This document shows, piece after piece, positions 45,536 to 53,420 of a DNA stretch of 64,000 nt. This DNA is from Flavobacteriaceae bacterium UBA7684. Its GTDB lineage: Bacteria > Bacteroidota > Bacteroidia > Flavobacteriales > Flavobacteriaceae. The position numbers and the translations under genes were made by a program. Within the stretch, counting starts at the first letter, position 1, and every line of letters starts with the position of its first letter. The notes beneath the pieces were generated by a model. That model did no database searches. It was not told the origin of the DNA and was given only the letters and a program-made list of their open reading frames with translations. The DNA lies in the NCBI GenBank assembly GCA_002482885.1, contig DLGW01000005.1:66533-130532 (forward strand), read 5' to 3'.

Positions 45536-45882
45536 AGTTTACTGCTGTTGCGAACGCCCCAATCGGCTAAAGCCGTTAATGCCGGAAGCAATTCGGCACC
45601 AGAATCCGAAAGGCTGTATTCTACATGCGGAGGCATAATTTCAATCACAGTTCGCAATACTAATTGATCTGATTCCAATTGTTTTAAATGCTGAATCAAC
45701 ATTTTTTCGGTAATCGGCGGAATGGCTTTTTTGAGTTCACTATAACGCAATTTCCCTTCCTTGAGATTCCAAAGAATTAGCGGTTTCCATCGGCCACCAA
45801 CTTTATCCAAGGCAAAACTTACCGGACAAACCGCACTAATGGCCTTCCGATTTTCATTATTAGTTGAAGCTTCTTTAATCAT
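45532..45882 (-). CDS. HxlR-family transcriptional regulator
   Basis: 116 residues from the ATG at 45882; the frame stays open upstream to 45945, but that extension runs through the promoter and operator. Family words are CPVSFALDKVGGRWKPLILWNL (partly quoted), LRYSELKKAIPPITEKML and a winged-helix region with DQLVLRTV. HxlR proteins often sense oxidants or electrophiles through a conserved Cys near the N-terminus; here a Cys precedes PVSFALDKVGG. It probably controls the divergent NmrA-type oxidoreductase through the palindrome between the two genes. Confidence 0.9.
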   Translation of the reverse strand: MIKEASTNNENRKAISAVCPVSFALDKVGGRWKPLILWNLKEGKLRYSELKKAIPPITEKMLIQHLKQLESDQLVLRTVIEIMPPHVEYSLSDSGAELLPALTALADWGVRNSSKL

Positions 45883-45909
45883 TTTTATTGCATACTTTTT
45901 GGTAGGTAC

Positions 45910-45945
45910 TTGTACAAAAGTAAGTATAAAAATACCTTTGTACAA
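45910..45945. promoter_or_regulatory. Divergent overlapping promoters with a shared palindrome
   Basis: TTGTACAAA at 45910-45918 and TTTGTACAA at 45937-45945 are perfect inverted repeats. Rightward, TTG at 45910 plus TACCTTTG at 45933-45940 form a promoter for the oxidoreductase. Leftward, the same arms give TTG and TACTTTTG (45915-45922) for the regulator. Binding of an HxlR dimer would cover both. Confidence 0.65.
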
Positions 45946-45965
45946 TAATATTAAAAATAAAAATC

Positions 45966-46856
45966 ATGAAATACATTTTAACCGGTTCCATCGGGAACAT
46001 TAGCAAACCTTTGGCAAACACCTTAATTGCAGAAGGACATCAAGTCACCATCATCAGCAACAACGAATCTAGAAAAGCCGAAATCGAGAATCTCGGAGCC
46101 AAAGCGGCTATTGGAAGTGTGTCAGACAAAATATTTTTAGCCAATACTTTTTCAGGTGCTGATGCGGTTTATTTAATGATTCCACCGACGTTTAGTGTAA
46201 GTGATTGGTTAGGCTACCAAAAAGAAATTGCAGAAAATTTTGTAATGGCTATCCAACAAAGCGGTGTGAAAAACATTGTCCAACTGAGTAGTATCGGAGC
46301 GCACATGGGTGAAGGAGCCGGACCAATTGACGGATTGGCCTATTTGGAAAAAAGATTGGACGGCATTGAAGGTATTAATGTGATAAAATTGCGTCCTTCT
46401 TATTTTTACACCAATTTCTATACTTTGATTGATATGGTGAAACACGCCGGAATCCTTGGTTCCAATTTAGGGGAAGGAGACCAACCGTTTGTCCTGACGC
46501 ATCCAGAAGATATCGCTGATGCTGCTGCAAAACATTTGCTGGCATTGAATTTTAAAGGACAAACGATTGAATATGTTTCGAGTGATATTCGTTCGTTTTC
46601 GGAGATTGCCACTGCGTTAGGGTATGCTATTGACAAACCTGAATTGCCATGGATTAATTTTTCAGATGAAGATACGTTACAGGGAATGTTACAATCCGGT
46701 CTTCCTGAGGTCTTTGCTAAAAGTTATGTGCAAATGGGAAAATCAATCCGCGAAGGTTTAATTCAGGAAGATTATTTCAAAAGAAATGAGAAGCCTCAAG
46801 GAAAAATAAAACTCGAGGATTTTGCTAAAGAATTTGCTCAAGTTTATAACAATTAA
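45966..46856 (+). CDS. NmrA-type NAD(P)-binding oxidoreductase
   Basis: 296 residues, atypical short-chain dehydrogenase fold. The dinucleotide-binding Rossmann start is MKYILTGSIGNISKPLANTL, with NN at the end of the second strand. There is no Tyr-x-x-x-Lys catalytic pair, as in NmrA-like sensors and azoreductase-type quinone reductases. An HxlR regulator next to such a gene is a common arrangement for responses to quinones or electrophiles. Confidence 0.85.
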   Translation: MKYILTGSIGNISKPLANTLIAEGHQVTIISNNESRKAEIENLGAKAAIGSVSDKIFLANTFSGADAVYLMIPPTFSVSDWLGYQKEIAENFVMAIQQSGVKNIVQLSSIGAHMGEGAGPIDGLAYLEKRLDGIEGINVIKLRPSYFYTNFYTLIDMVKHAGILGSNLGEGDQPFVLTHPEDIADAAAKHLLALNFKGQTIEYVSSDIRSFSEIATALGYAIDKPELPWINFSDEDTLQGMLQSGLPEVFAKSYVQMGKSIREGLIQEDYFKRNEKPQGKIKLEDFAKEFAQVYNN

Positions 46857-46860
46857 AAAC

Positions 46861-46893
46861 AAAACCCGTTACGAGAGTAGCGGATTTTTTTAT
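46861..46893 (+). terminator. Terminator after the NmrA-type gene
   Basis: The same 21 bases AACCCGTTACGAGAGTAGCG as at 45503, followed by GATTTTTTT. Confidence 0.85.
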
Positions 46894-46993
46894 AATATCT
46901 TTCTCTCATCCCATGAATAATTGGGTGTTTATTGCTTCATTTGAGTTAAAGCAAAATATTTTTTAGTAAGTTTGAAAACCAAATACCACTATA

Positions 46994-47572
46994 ATGCTAA
47001 GATTTTACCCAAACGAAGTGTTTCGAGAAATCGAATTAGAATTCCCATTGACGTATAGATATGCGGTTTCAAATCGAGGAAGATTGATTAGTTTTACTAA
47101 TGAGTTTAAAGACGGGAATATTTTAAAAGGCTCCTATGCTGATGGTTATAAGACGCTTCGTTACGGAAAGCGCTTAAACGGAAAAAGAATTTACAAGACT
47201 ATTTTTATTTACAAACTGGTTGCTGAGCTTTTTATACCAAAATCTTCAGAAGATCAGCAATATGTTATTCATTTAGATTATGTAAGAGATAATGATACCT
47301 TAAATAATTTAAAATGGGCAACTTATGAGGAAATGATGGCGCACAGAAAGAGAAGTCCGCACGTTATCAAAGCGAAGCAAAATCTACTCGAATTCAACCT
47401 AAAATCAGACGGTAGAAAATTGACTATCACTAAGGTGATTCATTTAAAAAAGTTACTCAACAAACCAAATCAGAGTACACGCATGAAAATGTTGGCCAAG
47501 CAATTCGGAATTAGTGAAATGCAGGTCAGCCGAATCAAACGCGGCGAAAATTGGAGTCACATCAAGATTTAA
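46994..47572 (+). CDS. NUMOD4 / HNH-type endonuclease-like protein
   Basis: 192 residues. The N-terminal region (about 8-70) fits NUMOD4 (EIELEFPLTYRYAVSNRGRL, partly quoted), followed by an HNH_3-like segment HLDYVRDNDTLNNLKWAT (about 96-113) that keeps the first His and the Asn of the motif. A C-terminal helix-turn-helix (KMLAKQFGISEMQVSRIKRG) would bind DNA. Such proteins are usually homing endonucleases, or relatives that have been recruited as regulators. It stands alone between two similar terminators. Confidence 0.75.
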   Translation: MLRFYPNEVFREIELEFPLTYRYAVSNRGRLISFTNEFKDGNILKGSYADGYKTLRYGKRLNGKRIYKTIFIYKLVAELFIPKSSEDQQYVIHLDYVRDNDTLNNLKWATYEEMMAHRKRSPHVIKAKQNLLEFNLKSDGRKLTITKVIHLKKLLNKPNQSTRMKMLAKQFGISEMQVSRIKRGENWSHIKI

Positions 47573-47585
47573 TTACTCAAAAAAT

Positions 47586-47617
47586 AAAACCCGTTATCAA
47601 TGTAGCGGGTTTTTTAT
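47586..47617 (+). terminator. Terminator after the NUMOD4 gene
   Basis: AAACCCGTTAT and GTAGCGGGTTTTTT form the stem, a variant of the terminators at 45501 and 46861. Confidence 0.82.
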
Positions 47618-47618
47618 T

Positions 47619-47776
47619 GGGAGCGATAGTTTCGGGCATTTTTGGCCCCGAAGCTTCGGGGGTATTTCCCGCTTTTCGTTGCAATCTTTTTTATTGTTTT
47701 GTAATGCTGTCCCGAGACTTCGGGAGTCGAAGTACAAAACAATAAAAAAGGATTTCCTCTTCAATCGGGGCTAAAG
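47619..47776. repeat. Intergenic repeat family B, copy 2 (long form)
   Basis: The conserved ends (TTTCCCGCTTTTCGTTGCAA and ATCGGGGCTA) enclose a long inverted repeat: ATTGTTTTGTA at 47693-47703 pairs with TACAAAACAAT at 47733-47743, around TCCCGAGACTTCGGGA. A second GAAGCTTC palindrome precedes it. There is no ORF. Confidence 0.75.
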
Positions 47777-47821
47777 GATAAACCATTTGAATTTTTGCAG
47801 ATTCAAACTGAACACTGACCA

Positions 47822-48292
47822 CTACAACTGTATCTGTCGCTCAATTTGCTGTTCCAGCGAAATAAAAGTCTCCGTTCTCGAAACGCCGTCAATAGGCTGT
47901 ACTTTTTTGTTGAGTAGTTGCATCAAATGTTCGTTATCGCGGCAAATCATTTTGATTAAAATAGACCAGTTTCCCGTCGTGTAATGACATTCCAACACTT
48001 CCGGAATCTTCTTCAGTTCGCGAACCGCATCCGAATTGCTTGAGGCTTTATCCAAATAAATCCCAATAAACGCCATTGTTTTATAGCCTAAAACTTTGTT
48101 GTCAATAATAAATTTAGATCCCGAAATCACACCGGCATCTTCCAATTTACGCAACCGTTGGTGAATTGCCGCACCGGAAATCCCAATCTTGTTGGCAATT
48201 TGTAAAATGGGTTTTCGGGCATCTATCATTAAGTCGCGAAGGATTTCTTTGTCTATTCCATCAATTTCTATTTGTAGTTGATTTATCTTCAT
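47822..48292 (-). CDS. Lrp/AsnC-family transcriptional regulator
   Basis: 156 residues. An N-terminal helix-turn-helix (about 10-60, ILQIANKIGISGAAIHQRLRKLE, partly quoted) and a C-terminal RAM-type ligand-binding domain (about 70-150) are present, as in Lrp/AsnC regulators of amino-acid metabolism. The 36 bases around the start codon are duplicated upstream by an insertion that also holds a REP-like element. A saccharopine-dehydrogenase-like gene lies next upstream on the same strand, and amino-acid metabolism is a plausible target. Confidence 0.93.
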   Translation of the reverse strand: MKINQLQIEIDGIDKEILRDLMIDARKPILQIANKIGISGAAIHQRLRKLEDAGVISGSKFIIDNKVLGYKTMAFIGIYLDKASSNSDAVRELKKIPEVLECHYTTGNWSILIKMICRDNEHLMQLLNKKVQPIDGVSRTETFISLEQQIERQIQL

Positions 48293-48307
48293 TGATTTTG
48301 GATTTTA

Positions 48308-48409
48308 TTATAACAAAGACAAGCTAAAGCTTGTATACCTCAAGCCCACTGGGCTTGCTCCTCTTAATATCAAATCATCAATTTCTATTTGTAGTTGATT
48401 TATCTTCAT
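48308..48409 (-). other. 33-codon upstream ORF created by the lrp-start duplication
   Basis: It starts with the duplicated lrp ATG (MKINQLQIEID), continues through the REP-like element and ends at TAA, 15 bases before the real lrp ATG. It carries the same start context as lrp. Whether it is translated is unknown; if so, it would affect lrp expression. Confidence 0.55.
48330..48375 (-). repeat. REP-like element A3
   Basis: On the minus strand GATATTAAGAGGAG, then CAAGCCC, loop AGT, GGGCTTG (7-bp perfect stem), then AGGTAT. It has the same flanks as A4 with a completely different, compensated stem. Confidence 0.8.
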
Positions 48410-48413
48410 TGCT

Positions 48414-48436
48414 GTTATATTTAAAGTAAATATAAC
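48414..48436. promoter_or_regulatory. Perfect AT-rich palindrome upstream of lrp
   Basis: GTTATATTTA, AAG, TAAATATAAC: ten-base arms with a three-base centre. It sits just outside the duplicated segment, at the former position directly before lrp, and could be an Lrp autoregulation site. Confidence 0.5.
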
Positions 48437-48530
48437 AATTCACTTTAAATTTTTAACCACAAACCTATATTTAAGTTCACTGCAGATTTATAGATTTTTA
48501 TTTTTTAATCTGCGAATCTGCGGTTTTTTT

Positions 48531-49907
48531 TTAATTTCCCAACAGCTTATCCGGATTATAGCCAATATAAGGCATTTCGGTTTCTTTGAAAATCACCCCG
48601 AAATCTTCCAATTCTTTTAAGATGGGTTCGTAAACTTCTTTGCGAATCGGCAATTGTACACCAGGTGTTTTGATGTTGCCGTTTAGGATTTGTAAAGTGG
48701 CCATCGCTACCGGTAAACCTACGGTTTTGGCCATTGCGGTATAGGTTTGGTCATCGCCTATGCAAACCATTTTGGAGTCGATTTGCTTTCTTTCGCCATT
48801 GATTTCGTAGCCAAATTTGTGGTACATGACAATCATGTCTTTGTCTTCAGGTTGGAGTGACCAACTTTCACTTAAAATGTGTTCTAAGATTTGCGCCGGA
48901 GAAGCATTTTTAAGTCCTACTTTTTTATTTGGGTTGAACAAATCCAGTTCCAATAATTTGTCCCACATGATGTCGTCTTGCTCGATTCCCAATTGGATTC
49001 GGGTTTTGATTTCCACAGAATCCGTTGGTGAATAAGGCAAAAACGAATTGATGAAATCGCGGTAGCTCATGTTTTCGGAATCTTCCATCACATAAGTGTC
49101 ATCGGTCATCCCGAGTTGGACAAACATGTTCCAAGCTTTGGAATAACCTACACGACGAATTGTTCCTCTGTATAAAGTTAGGATATCATCTAAGCCGTAT
49201 ACGCTTCGGTATTTAAGAGAATCACGGTTGCCATAACCTTCAAATTTGCCATAACCTTCGACTTCCAAAAACTCTGTTCTGCGGAATAATTTGTGGTACG
49301 GAATGTATTTGTATTTGCCTTCTTGGATAAATTTGGCTGCGCCACCTTGTCCCGCCAAGACTACGTTTCTCGGTGCCCAAGTGAATTTATAATTCCATAA
49401 ATTGGTATCACTTTCCGGAGCGACTAAACCACCACAAAAGGACTCGAATAAAATCATTTTTCCACCTTTGCTTTTGATTTCATCAATGACTTTCATCGCG
49501 CTCATGTGGTCGATTCCCGGATCAAGTCCGATTTCGTTCATAAAGACTAAGCCGTTTGCTTTCACTTCGGCATCCAAACTTTGCATCGCATCTGAAACAT
49601 AAGAAGCCGTCACCATGTTTTTCTTGAAAGTTACACAGTCTTTCGCCACATCAATATGCATGTGCGCCGGCAACATCGAGATGACGATATCGGCTTTTTG
49701 AATTTCGGTTTGGCGTTGGTTTACGTTATTAATATCCAGAGCAATGGCTGTCGCGTTTGGATGGTTGTTGGTTTTGCGTTGGGCTAACTCTAAAGACAAA
49801 TCGCCAATCGTCAAGTGCAAATTCTCTTGAGCCGATTTGTTTAAAAGGTATTGTATCAGTGATGATGCCGAACGTCCGGCGCCTATGATTAAAATATTTT
49901 TACTCAC
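48531..49907 (-). CDS. Saccharopine dehydrogenase-like oxidoreductase
   Basis: 458 residues. The Rossmann motif IIGAGRSASSLIQYLL opens the protein, and the family words VTASYVSDAMQSLD and MNEIGLDPGIDHMSAM are present. This group includes saccharopine reductases and lysine-ketoglutarate-type dehydrogenases of lysine breakdown. The exact substrate cannot be read from sequence. The neighbouring Lrp-type gene fits amino-acid metabolism. The gap downstream holds AATCTGC/GCAGATT inverted repeats without a clear T run. Confidence 0.88.
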   Translation of the reverse strand: MSKNILIIGAGRSASSLIQYLLNKSAQENLHLTIGDLSLELAQRKTNNHPNATAIALDINNVNQRQTEIQKADIVISMLPAHMHIDVAKDCVTFKKNMVTASYVSDAMQSLDAEVKANGLVFMNEIGLDPGIDHMSAMKVIDEIKSKGGKMILFESFCGGLVAPESDTNLWNYKFTWAPRNVVLAGQGGAAKFIQEGKYKYIPYHKLFRRTEFLEVEGYGKFEGYGNRDSLKYRSVYGLDDILTLYRGTIRRVGYSKAWNMFVQLGMTDDTYVMEDSENMSYRDFINSFLPYSPTDSVEIKTRIQLGIEQDDIMWDKLLELDLFNPNKKVGLKNASPAQILEHILSESWSLQPEDKDMIVMYHKFGYEINGERKQIDSKMVCIGDDQTYTAMAKTVGLPVAMATLQILNGNIKTPGVQLPIRKEVYEPILKELEDFGVIFKETEMPYIGYNPDKLLGN

Positions 49908-49989
49908 CGTTAAAATTGTTTTTTTTGTGTTCGTAAATCTTCGATTTCATTCGTTTGTTTGTTGTGTCGCAAATGTATGAATTTGATTC

Positions 49990-50029
49990 CAACAAAAAAG
50001 CCCATCGTTTCGGATGGGCTTTTGTTTAT
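49990..50029 (-). terminator. Terminator after the small membrane protein gene
   Basis: AAAAGCCCATC pairs with GATGGGCTTTT around CGAAAC, with T runs on both strands. The stop of the 107-residue gene lies inside it. Confidence 0.85.
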
Positions 50030-50349
50030 TCTAAACCTTCTAACTCTTCGAGTTCTTTTTTAGCTTCTTGTTTGGTTTCTATTTTTTGTTGTTCGAATTG
50101 GGTATCTATGGCAACTTCGTCTTCAATCAATAAAGTTTTGCCAAGGACCACAACAGAGCAGAGCGCTGCTATTATTAGTATTATTTTCGGGAACTTCTTT
50201 TCACTTTCTTCCGATTTTTTTAAAGTCAGTAAACCAAAAATAATAGCCAAACCAATAGGTAGGAAAGCCAGCGTATCCATTGGTAAAATGGTAAAGGCGA
50301 TGCCAAGCGCACCAAAAACACAAGCTAAAATTAAAAACAGTTTTCTCAT
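50026..50349 (-). CDS. Small membrane protein, unknown
   Basis: 107 residues, three hydrophobic segments (about 3-20, 25-43 and 53-70), then an acidic tail with many Glu and Gln (IDTQFEQQKIETKQEAKKELEELEG). The topology places the tail either outside or inside; no family is recognised. It starts 12 bases after the DUF3108 stop, so it is in that transcript. Confidence 0.6.
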   Translation of the reverse strand: MRKLFLILACVFGALGIAFTILPMDTLAFLPIGLAIIFGLLTLKKSEESEKKFPKIILIIAALCSVVVLGKTLLIEDEVAIDTQFEQQKIETKQEAKKELEELEGLE

Positions 50350-50361
50350 GATTTCTTTACA

Positions 50362-51123
50362 TTAAATTCCCGTTGCTGAGGTTAAAACCAATTGACCGGT
50401 ACCGACAGGAATGCTGAATTTCAACAAAGCCGGTACTTTTTTCGCATCGGCGGTTAGCCAAATTAGGTTTTTATCTTTACCGCGTAAGGCATCGGTTTTG
50501 GCGCCAATCGAAAGTTTGTAACATTCTTTTTTGCCTAAATTTCCTGCGTTAACGGTTTCTTTCCCCATGTATTTTAAGGTGACCGGAATTTGTTTTTCGT
50601 CGAAAACAATCATTAAAGATTGGGTTTGTCCCACTTTAAATTTGCTGAAATCCATCGTTCTCACTTTATACAAAAGAGAAATAACATCTTGTGTAGAACC
50701 GCCAATAGTAAAGGTTTTATGGGTTTCGGGCTTGTTTCTTTTCTTGACTGTGCTGTTTACGGTATTGCCTTTGAAAGTGTATTTTTCTTTTTTGGTATAA
50801 CCGCCTTCATCTATGCTTCTTTTGTACAAACTCGGTTTTAGATTCACCGGATTGACATAAGATTCGTAAATATCTCTAATTTTAAAAAATGAATCCCATT
50901 TACTGTAAGTAGATAATTCACAACTCATATGCAAATAGGAATTTTTAGCAGTGGTAACGGTTTCGGTACTCATGGTAACTTGTGCCAATTGCGTCAATAA
51001 ACCACTCATGTTATACGAACCTGCAAAAACCAATTTTTCACCTGATTTGATAGGTTGGCTTTTTTGAGGGGCAAACGAGCTAAAAACAAAAACAGCACTT
51101 AGTATGTAAAGTAATCTCTTCAT
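50362..51123 (-). CDS. DUF3108 exported protein
   Basis: 253 residues with a signal peptide (1-18, ending SSFA). The mature part is the beta-rich DUF3108 domain, with typical words such as GEKLVFAGSYNM, SYVNPVNLKPSLYKR and KVGQTQSLMIVFDE. The family is periplasmic in many Gram-negative bacteria and its function is not known. A TATATTTG -7 box lies 18 bases before the ATG. Confidence 0.85.
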   Translation of the reverse strand: MKRLLYILSAVFVFSSFAPQKSQPIKSGEKLVFAGSYNMSGLLTQLAQVTMSTETVTTAKNSYLHMSCELSTYSKWDSFFKIRDIYESYVNPVNLKPSLYKRSIDEGGYTKKEKYTFKGNTVNSTVKKRNKPETHKTFTIGGSTQDVISLLYKVRTMDFSKFKVGQTQSLMIVFDEKQIPVTLKYMGKETVNAGNLGKKECYKLSIGAKTDALRGKDKNLIWLTADAKKVPALLKFSIPVGTGQLVLTSATGI

Positions 51124-51140
51124 AATTAAAAATTAAGCTG

Positions 51141-51148
51141 CAAATATA
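51141..51148 (-). promoter_or_regulatory. Predicted -7 box for the DUF3108 gene
   Basis: TATATTTG on the minus strand, 17 bases upstream of the ATG. Confidence 0.5.
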
Positions 51149-51223
51149 AAATTTTAAAAAATTAATCCCGAAACTTCGGGAAAAAGAAAAGTGAAATTTC
51201 TTTATTTCTAAGAAGATAACGGA

Positions 51224-51231
51224 TAAATTTG
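51224..51231 (+). promoter_or_regulatory. Predicted -7 box for the DUF423 gene
   Basis: TAAATTTG, 25 bases before the ATG at 51257. A CCCGAAACTTCGGG palindrome lies further upstream at 51167-51180. Confidence 0.5.
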
Positions 51232-51256
51232 CGAATTAGTATTCAAATCAAAACCA

Positions 51257-51643
51257 ATGGAAAGAAAAATTAGCAGTGTTGCAGTTATAATGGGAATGAC
51301 CGCAATCATTTTAGGTGCATTTGGCGCACACGCTTTGAAGAAACAATTAACCGTTGAAGAGTTGGTGACTTTTGAAACCGGTGTCAAATATCAAATGTAT
51401 CATTCTTTATTTTTACTGTTTTTAGGCCTTACTTCTTTGGTAACTGAAAAAAGCAAAAAAATGATTTTTCAATTAGTGATTTTTGGCGTGATTTTCTTCT
51501 CGGGGTCAATTTATTTATTGGCGACCAAAACCATAACCGGAATCGATTTTAAACCTTTAGGAATCATAACGCCTATCGGTGGAACCTTGTTAATATTGGG
51601 CTGGATAGTTTTGTTGTGGAACATTCTTAAAGATAAAAGATAA
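51257..51643 (+). CDS. DUF423 membrane protein
   Basis: 128 residues with four transmembrane segments. The N-terminal GMTAIILGAFGAHALKKQL and the FETGVKYQMYHSLFLL segment are hallmarks of DUF423 (YgdD-like). The family is widespread in the inner membrane and its function is not established. The pckA gene follows after 81 bases with its own promoter box. Confidence 0.92.
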   Translation: MERKISSVAVIMGMTAIILGAFGAHALKKQLTVEELVTFETGVKYQMYHSLFLLFLGLTSLVTEKSKKMIFQLVIFGVIFFSGSIYLLATKTITGIDFKPLGIITPIGGTLLILGWIVLLWNILKDKR

Positions 51644-51682
51644 TATTTTTAATAAAAAAAATAGTTTCTATAATTTAATTTT

Positions 51683-51690
51683 TACCTTTG
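51683..51690 (+). promoter_or_regulatory. Predicted -7 box for pckA
   Basis: TACCTTTG, 34 bases before the pckA ATG. Confidence 0.5.
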
Positions 51691-51724
51691 TCGTCTGATT
51701 CATAATACAACACAAACTAAATTT

Positions 51725-53350
51725 ATGGAGAACTACGCTCAAATTACGAAATCGATTTCGTTAGAACAATACGGAATCAAAAACGTTAACGAAATTATCC
51801 ACAACCCATCTTTCGAAAAATTATACAATGACGAGTTAAATCCAAACTTAGAAGGTTACGAAAAAGGGCAACTGACAGAACTTGGAGCCGTAAATGTTAT
51901 GACCGGTGTTTTTACCGGTAGATCGCCAAAAGACAAATACATAGTCAAAGACAATATCACCGAAAACAGTATTTGGTGGACTTCAGATAAAGCGGTTAAC
52001 GACAACAAACCGATCAATCAAAACACTTGGGAAGCTTTAAAAGAAACTACAGTTGACCAACTTTCAGGAAAAAAATTATATGTGGTAGATGCTTTTTGCG
52101 GTGCCAATGAAAATACTAGATTAAAAGTACGCTTCATCATGGAAGTGGCTTGGCAAGCGCATTTTGTAACCAATATGTTTATTCGTCCTACGGAAGAAGA
52201 GTTGGCGAATTTTGGCGAGCCTGATTTTATCGTGATGAACGGTTCTAAAACTTCTTTCAAAGATTATGCGGCTCACGGATTGAATTCAGAAGTTTACGTG
52301 GCTTTCAATTTAACTGAAAAAATGCAGTTGATTGGCGGTACTTGGTACGGTGGCGAAATGAAAAAAGGAATGTTCGCTATGATGAACTACTACTTGCCAT
52401 TACAAGGAATTGCTTCAATGCACTGTTCGGCCAATAAAGGGAAAGACGGCGATGTTGCGGTTTTCTTCGGATTGTCAGGAACTGGAAAAACGACTTTATC
52501 TACTGATCCAAAACGGGAATTAATCGGTGACGATGAGCACGGTTGGGATAGCGAAGGGGTTTTCAATTTTGAAGGCGGTTGTTATGCTAAAACGATAGAT
52601 TTAAGCAAAGAAAACGAACCGGATATTTATGGTGCTATTAAAAGAGATGCCTTATTAGAAAACGTAACGGTTGATGCTGATGGCGTAATTGATTTCAAAG
52701 ATGGTTCGGTAACACAAAACACTCGTGTTTCTTATCCGATTAACCATATCCACAATATTGTAAAACCGGTTTCTAAAGCAGGTCATGCTACTAAAGTAAT
52801 CTTCTTAACGGCTGATGCTTTTGGAGTAATGCCGCCGGTTTCTAAATTAACTCCGGAGCAAACACAATATTATTTCCTTTCAGGATTTACGGCTAAATTA
52901 GCCGGAACAGAAAGAGGTGTTACGCAACCGGAACCAACATTCTCTGCGTGTTTTGGGAAAGCATTTTTGACTTTGCATCCAACAAAATACGGCGCAGAAT
53001 TGGTCAAGAAAATGGAAGAAAACAATGCGAAAGCTTACATGGTAAATACTGGATGGAATGGAACCGGAAAACGTATTTCAATCAAAGATACCAGAGCTAT
53101 TATAGATGCTATCTTAGATGGTTCTATTGAAAAAGCTACAACTAAAACTATTCCGGTTTTCAATCTAGAAGTGCCAACTTCTTTACATGATGTTAATCCG
53201 GCAATTTTAGATCCTAGAGATACTTATGCAGACGCTGCTGAATGGAATGCAAAAGCATTCGATTTGGCGTCAAGATTCATTAAAAATTTCGCTCAATATA
53301 CCGATAATGAGCAAGGGCAAAGCTTAGTAAAAGCAGGGCCACAGGTATAA
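51725..53350 (+). CDS. pckA: Phosphoenolpyruvate carboxykinase (ATP)
   Basis: 541 residues, the normal length. The kinase P-loop GLSGTGKTTLS contains Lys255, followed by DDEHGWDSEGVFNFEGGCYAK (partly quoted), which holds the metal and ATP ligands. GVMPPVSKLTPEQ and the TGWNGTGKRI segment are also typical. It converts oxaloacetate to phosphoenolpyruvate, the entry step of gluconeogenesis, and links to the TCA genes at the window start. The strong terminator after it serves both strands. Confidence 0.97.
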   Translation: MENYAQITKSISLEQYGIKNVNEIIHNPSFEKLYNDELNPNLEGYEKGQLTELGAVNVMTGVFTGRSPKDKYIVKDNITENSIWWTSDKAVNDNKPINQNTWEALKETTVDQLSGKKLYVVDAFCGANENTRLKVRFIMEVAWQAHFVTNMFIRPTEEELANFGEPDFIVMNGSKTSFKDYAAHGLNSEVYVAFNLTEKMQLIGGTWYGGEMKKGMFAMMNYYLPLQGIASMHCSANKGKDGDVAVFFGLSGTGKTTLSTDPKRELIGDDEHGWDSEGVFNFEGGCYAKTIDLSKENEPDIYGAIKRDALLENVTVDADGVIDFKDGSVTQNTRVSYPINHIHNIVKPVSKAGHATKVIFLTADAFGVMPPVSKLTPEQTQYYFLSGFTAKLAGTERGVTQPEPTFSACFGKAFLTLHPTKYGAELVKKMEENNAKAYMVNTGWNGTGKRISIKDTRAIIDAILDGSIEKATTKTIPVFNLEVPTSLHDVNPAILDPRDTYADAAEWNAKAFDLASRFIKNFAQYTDNEQGQSLVKAGPQV

Positions 53351-53369
53351 CAAACAAACCTAACCAAAG

Positions 53370-53402
53370 AAAAAAGCCATTCAATTTGAATGGCTTTTTT
53401 TG
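53370..53402. terminator. Bidirectional terminator between pckA and hemD
   Basis: AAAAAAGCCATTCA pairs with TGAATGGCTTTTTT around ATT. Confidence 0.92.
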
Positions 53403-53420
53403 ATTCTATCTGAAAGTATT

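Larger units (their letters stand above)
48259..48411 (-). repeat. 36-bp direct repeat of the lrp start enclosing an 81-bp insert
   Basis: 48259-48294 and 48376-48411 are identical over 36 bases. They contain the lrp start codon, the following codons and one base before the ATG. Between them lie 81 bases with REP-like element A3. Confidence 0.92.

Noticed and set aside
48483..48530. Terminator of the saccharopine dehydrogenase gene
   Set aside because: The GCAGATT/AATCTGC repeats are followed by a T run only on the plus strand, while the gene is on the minus strand.
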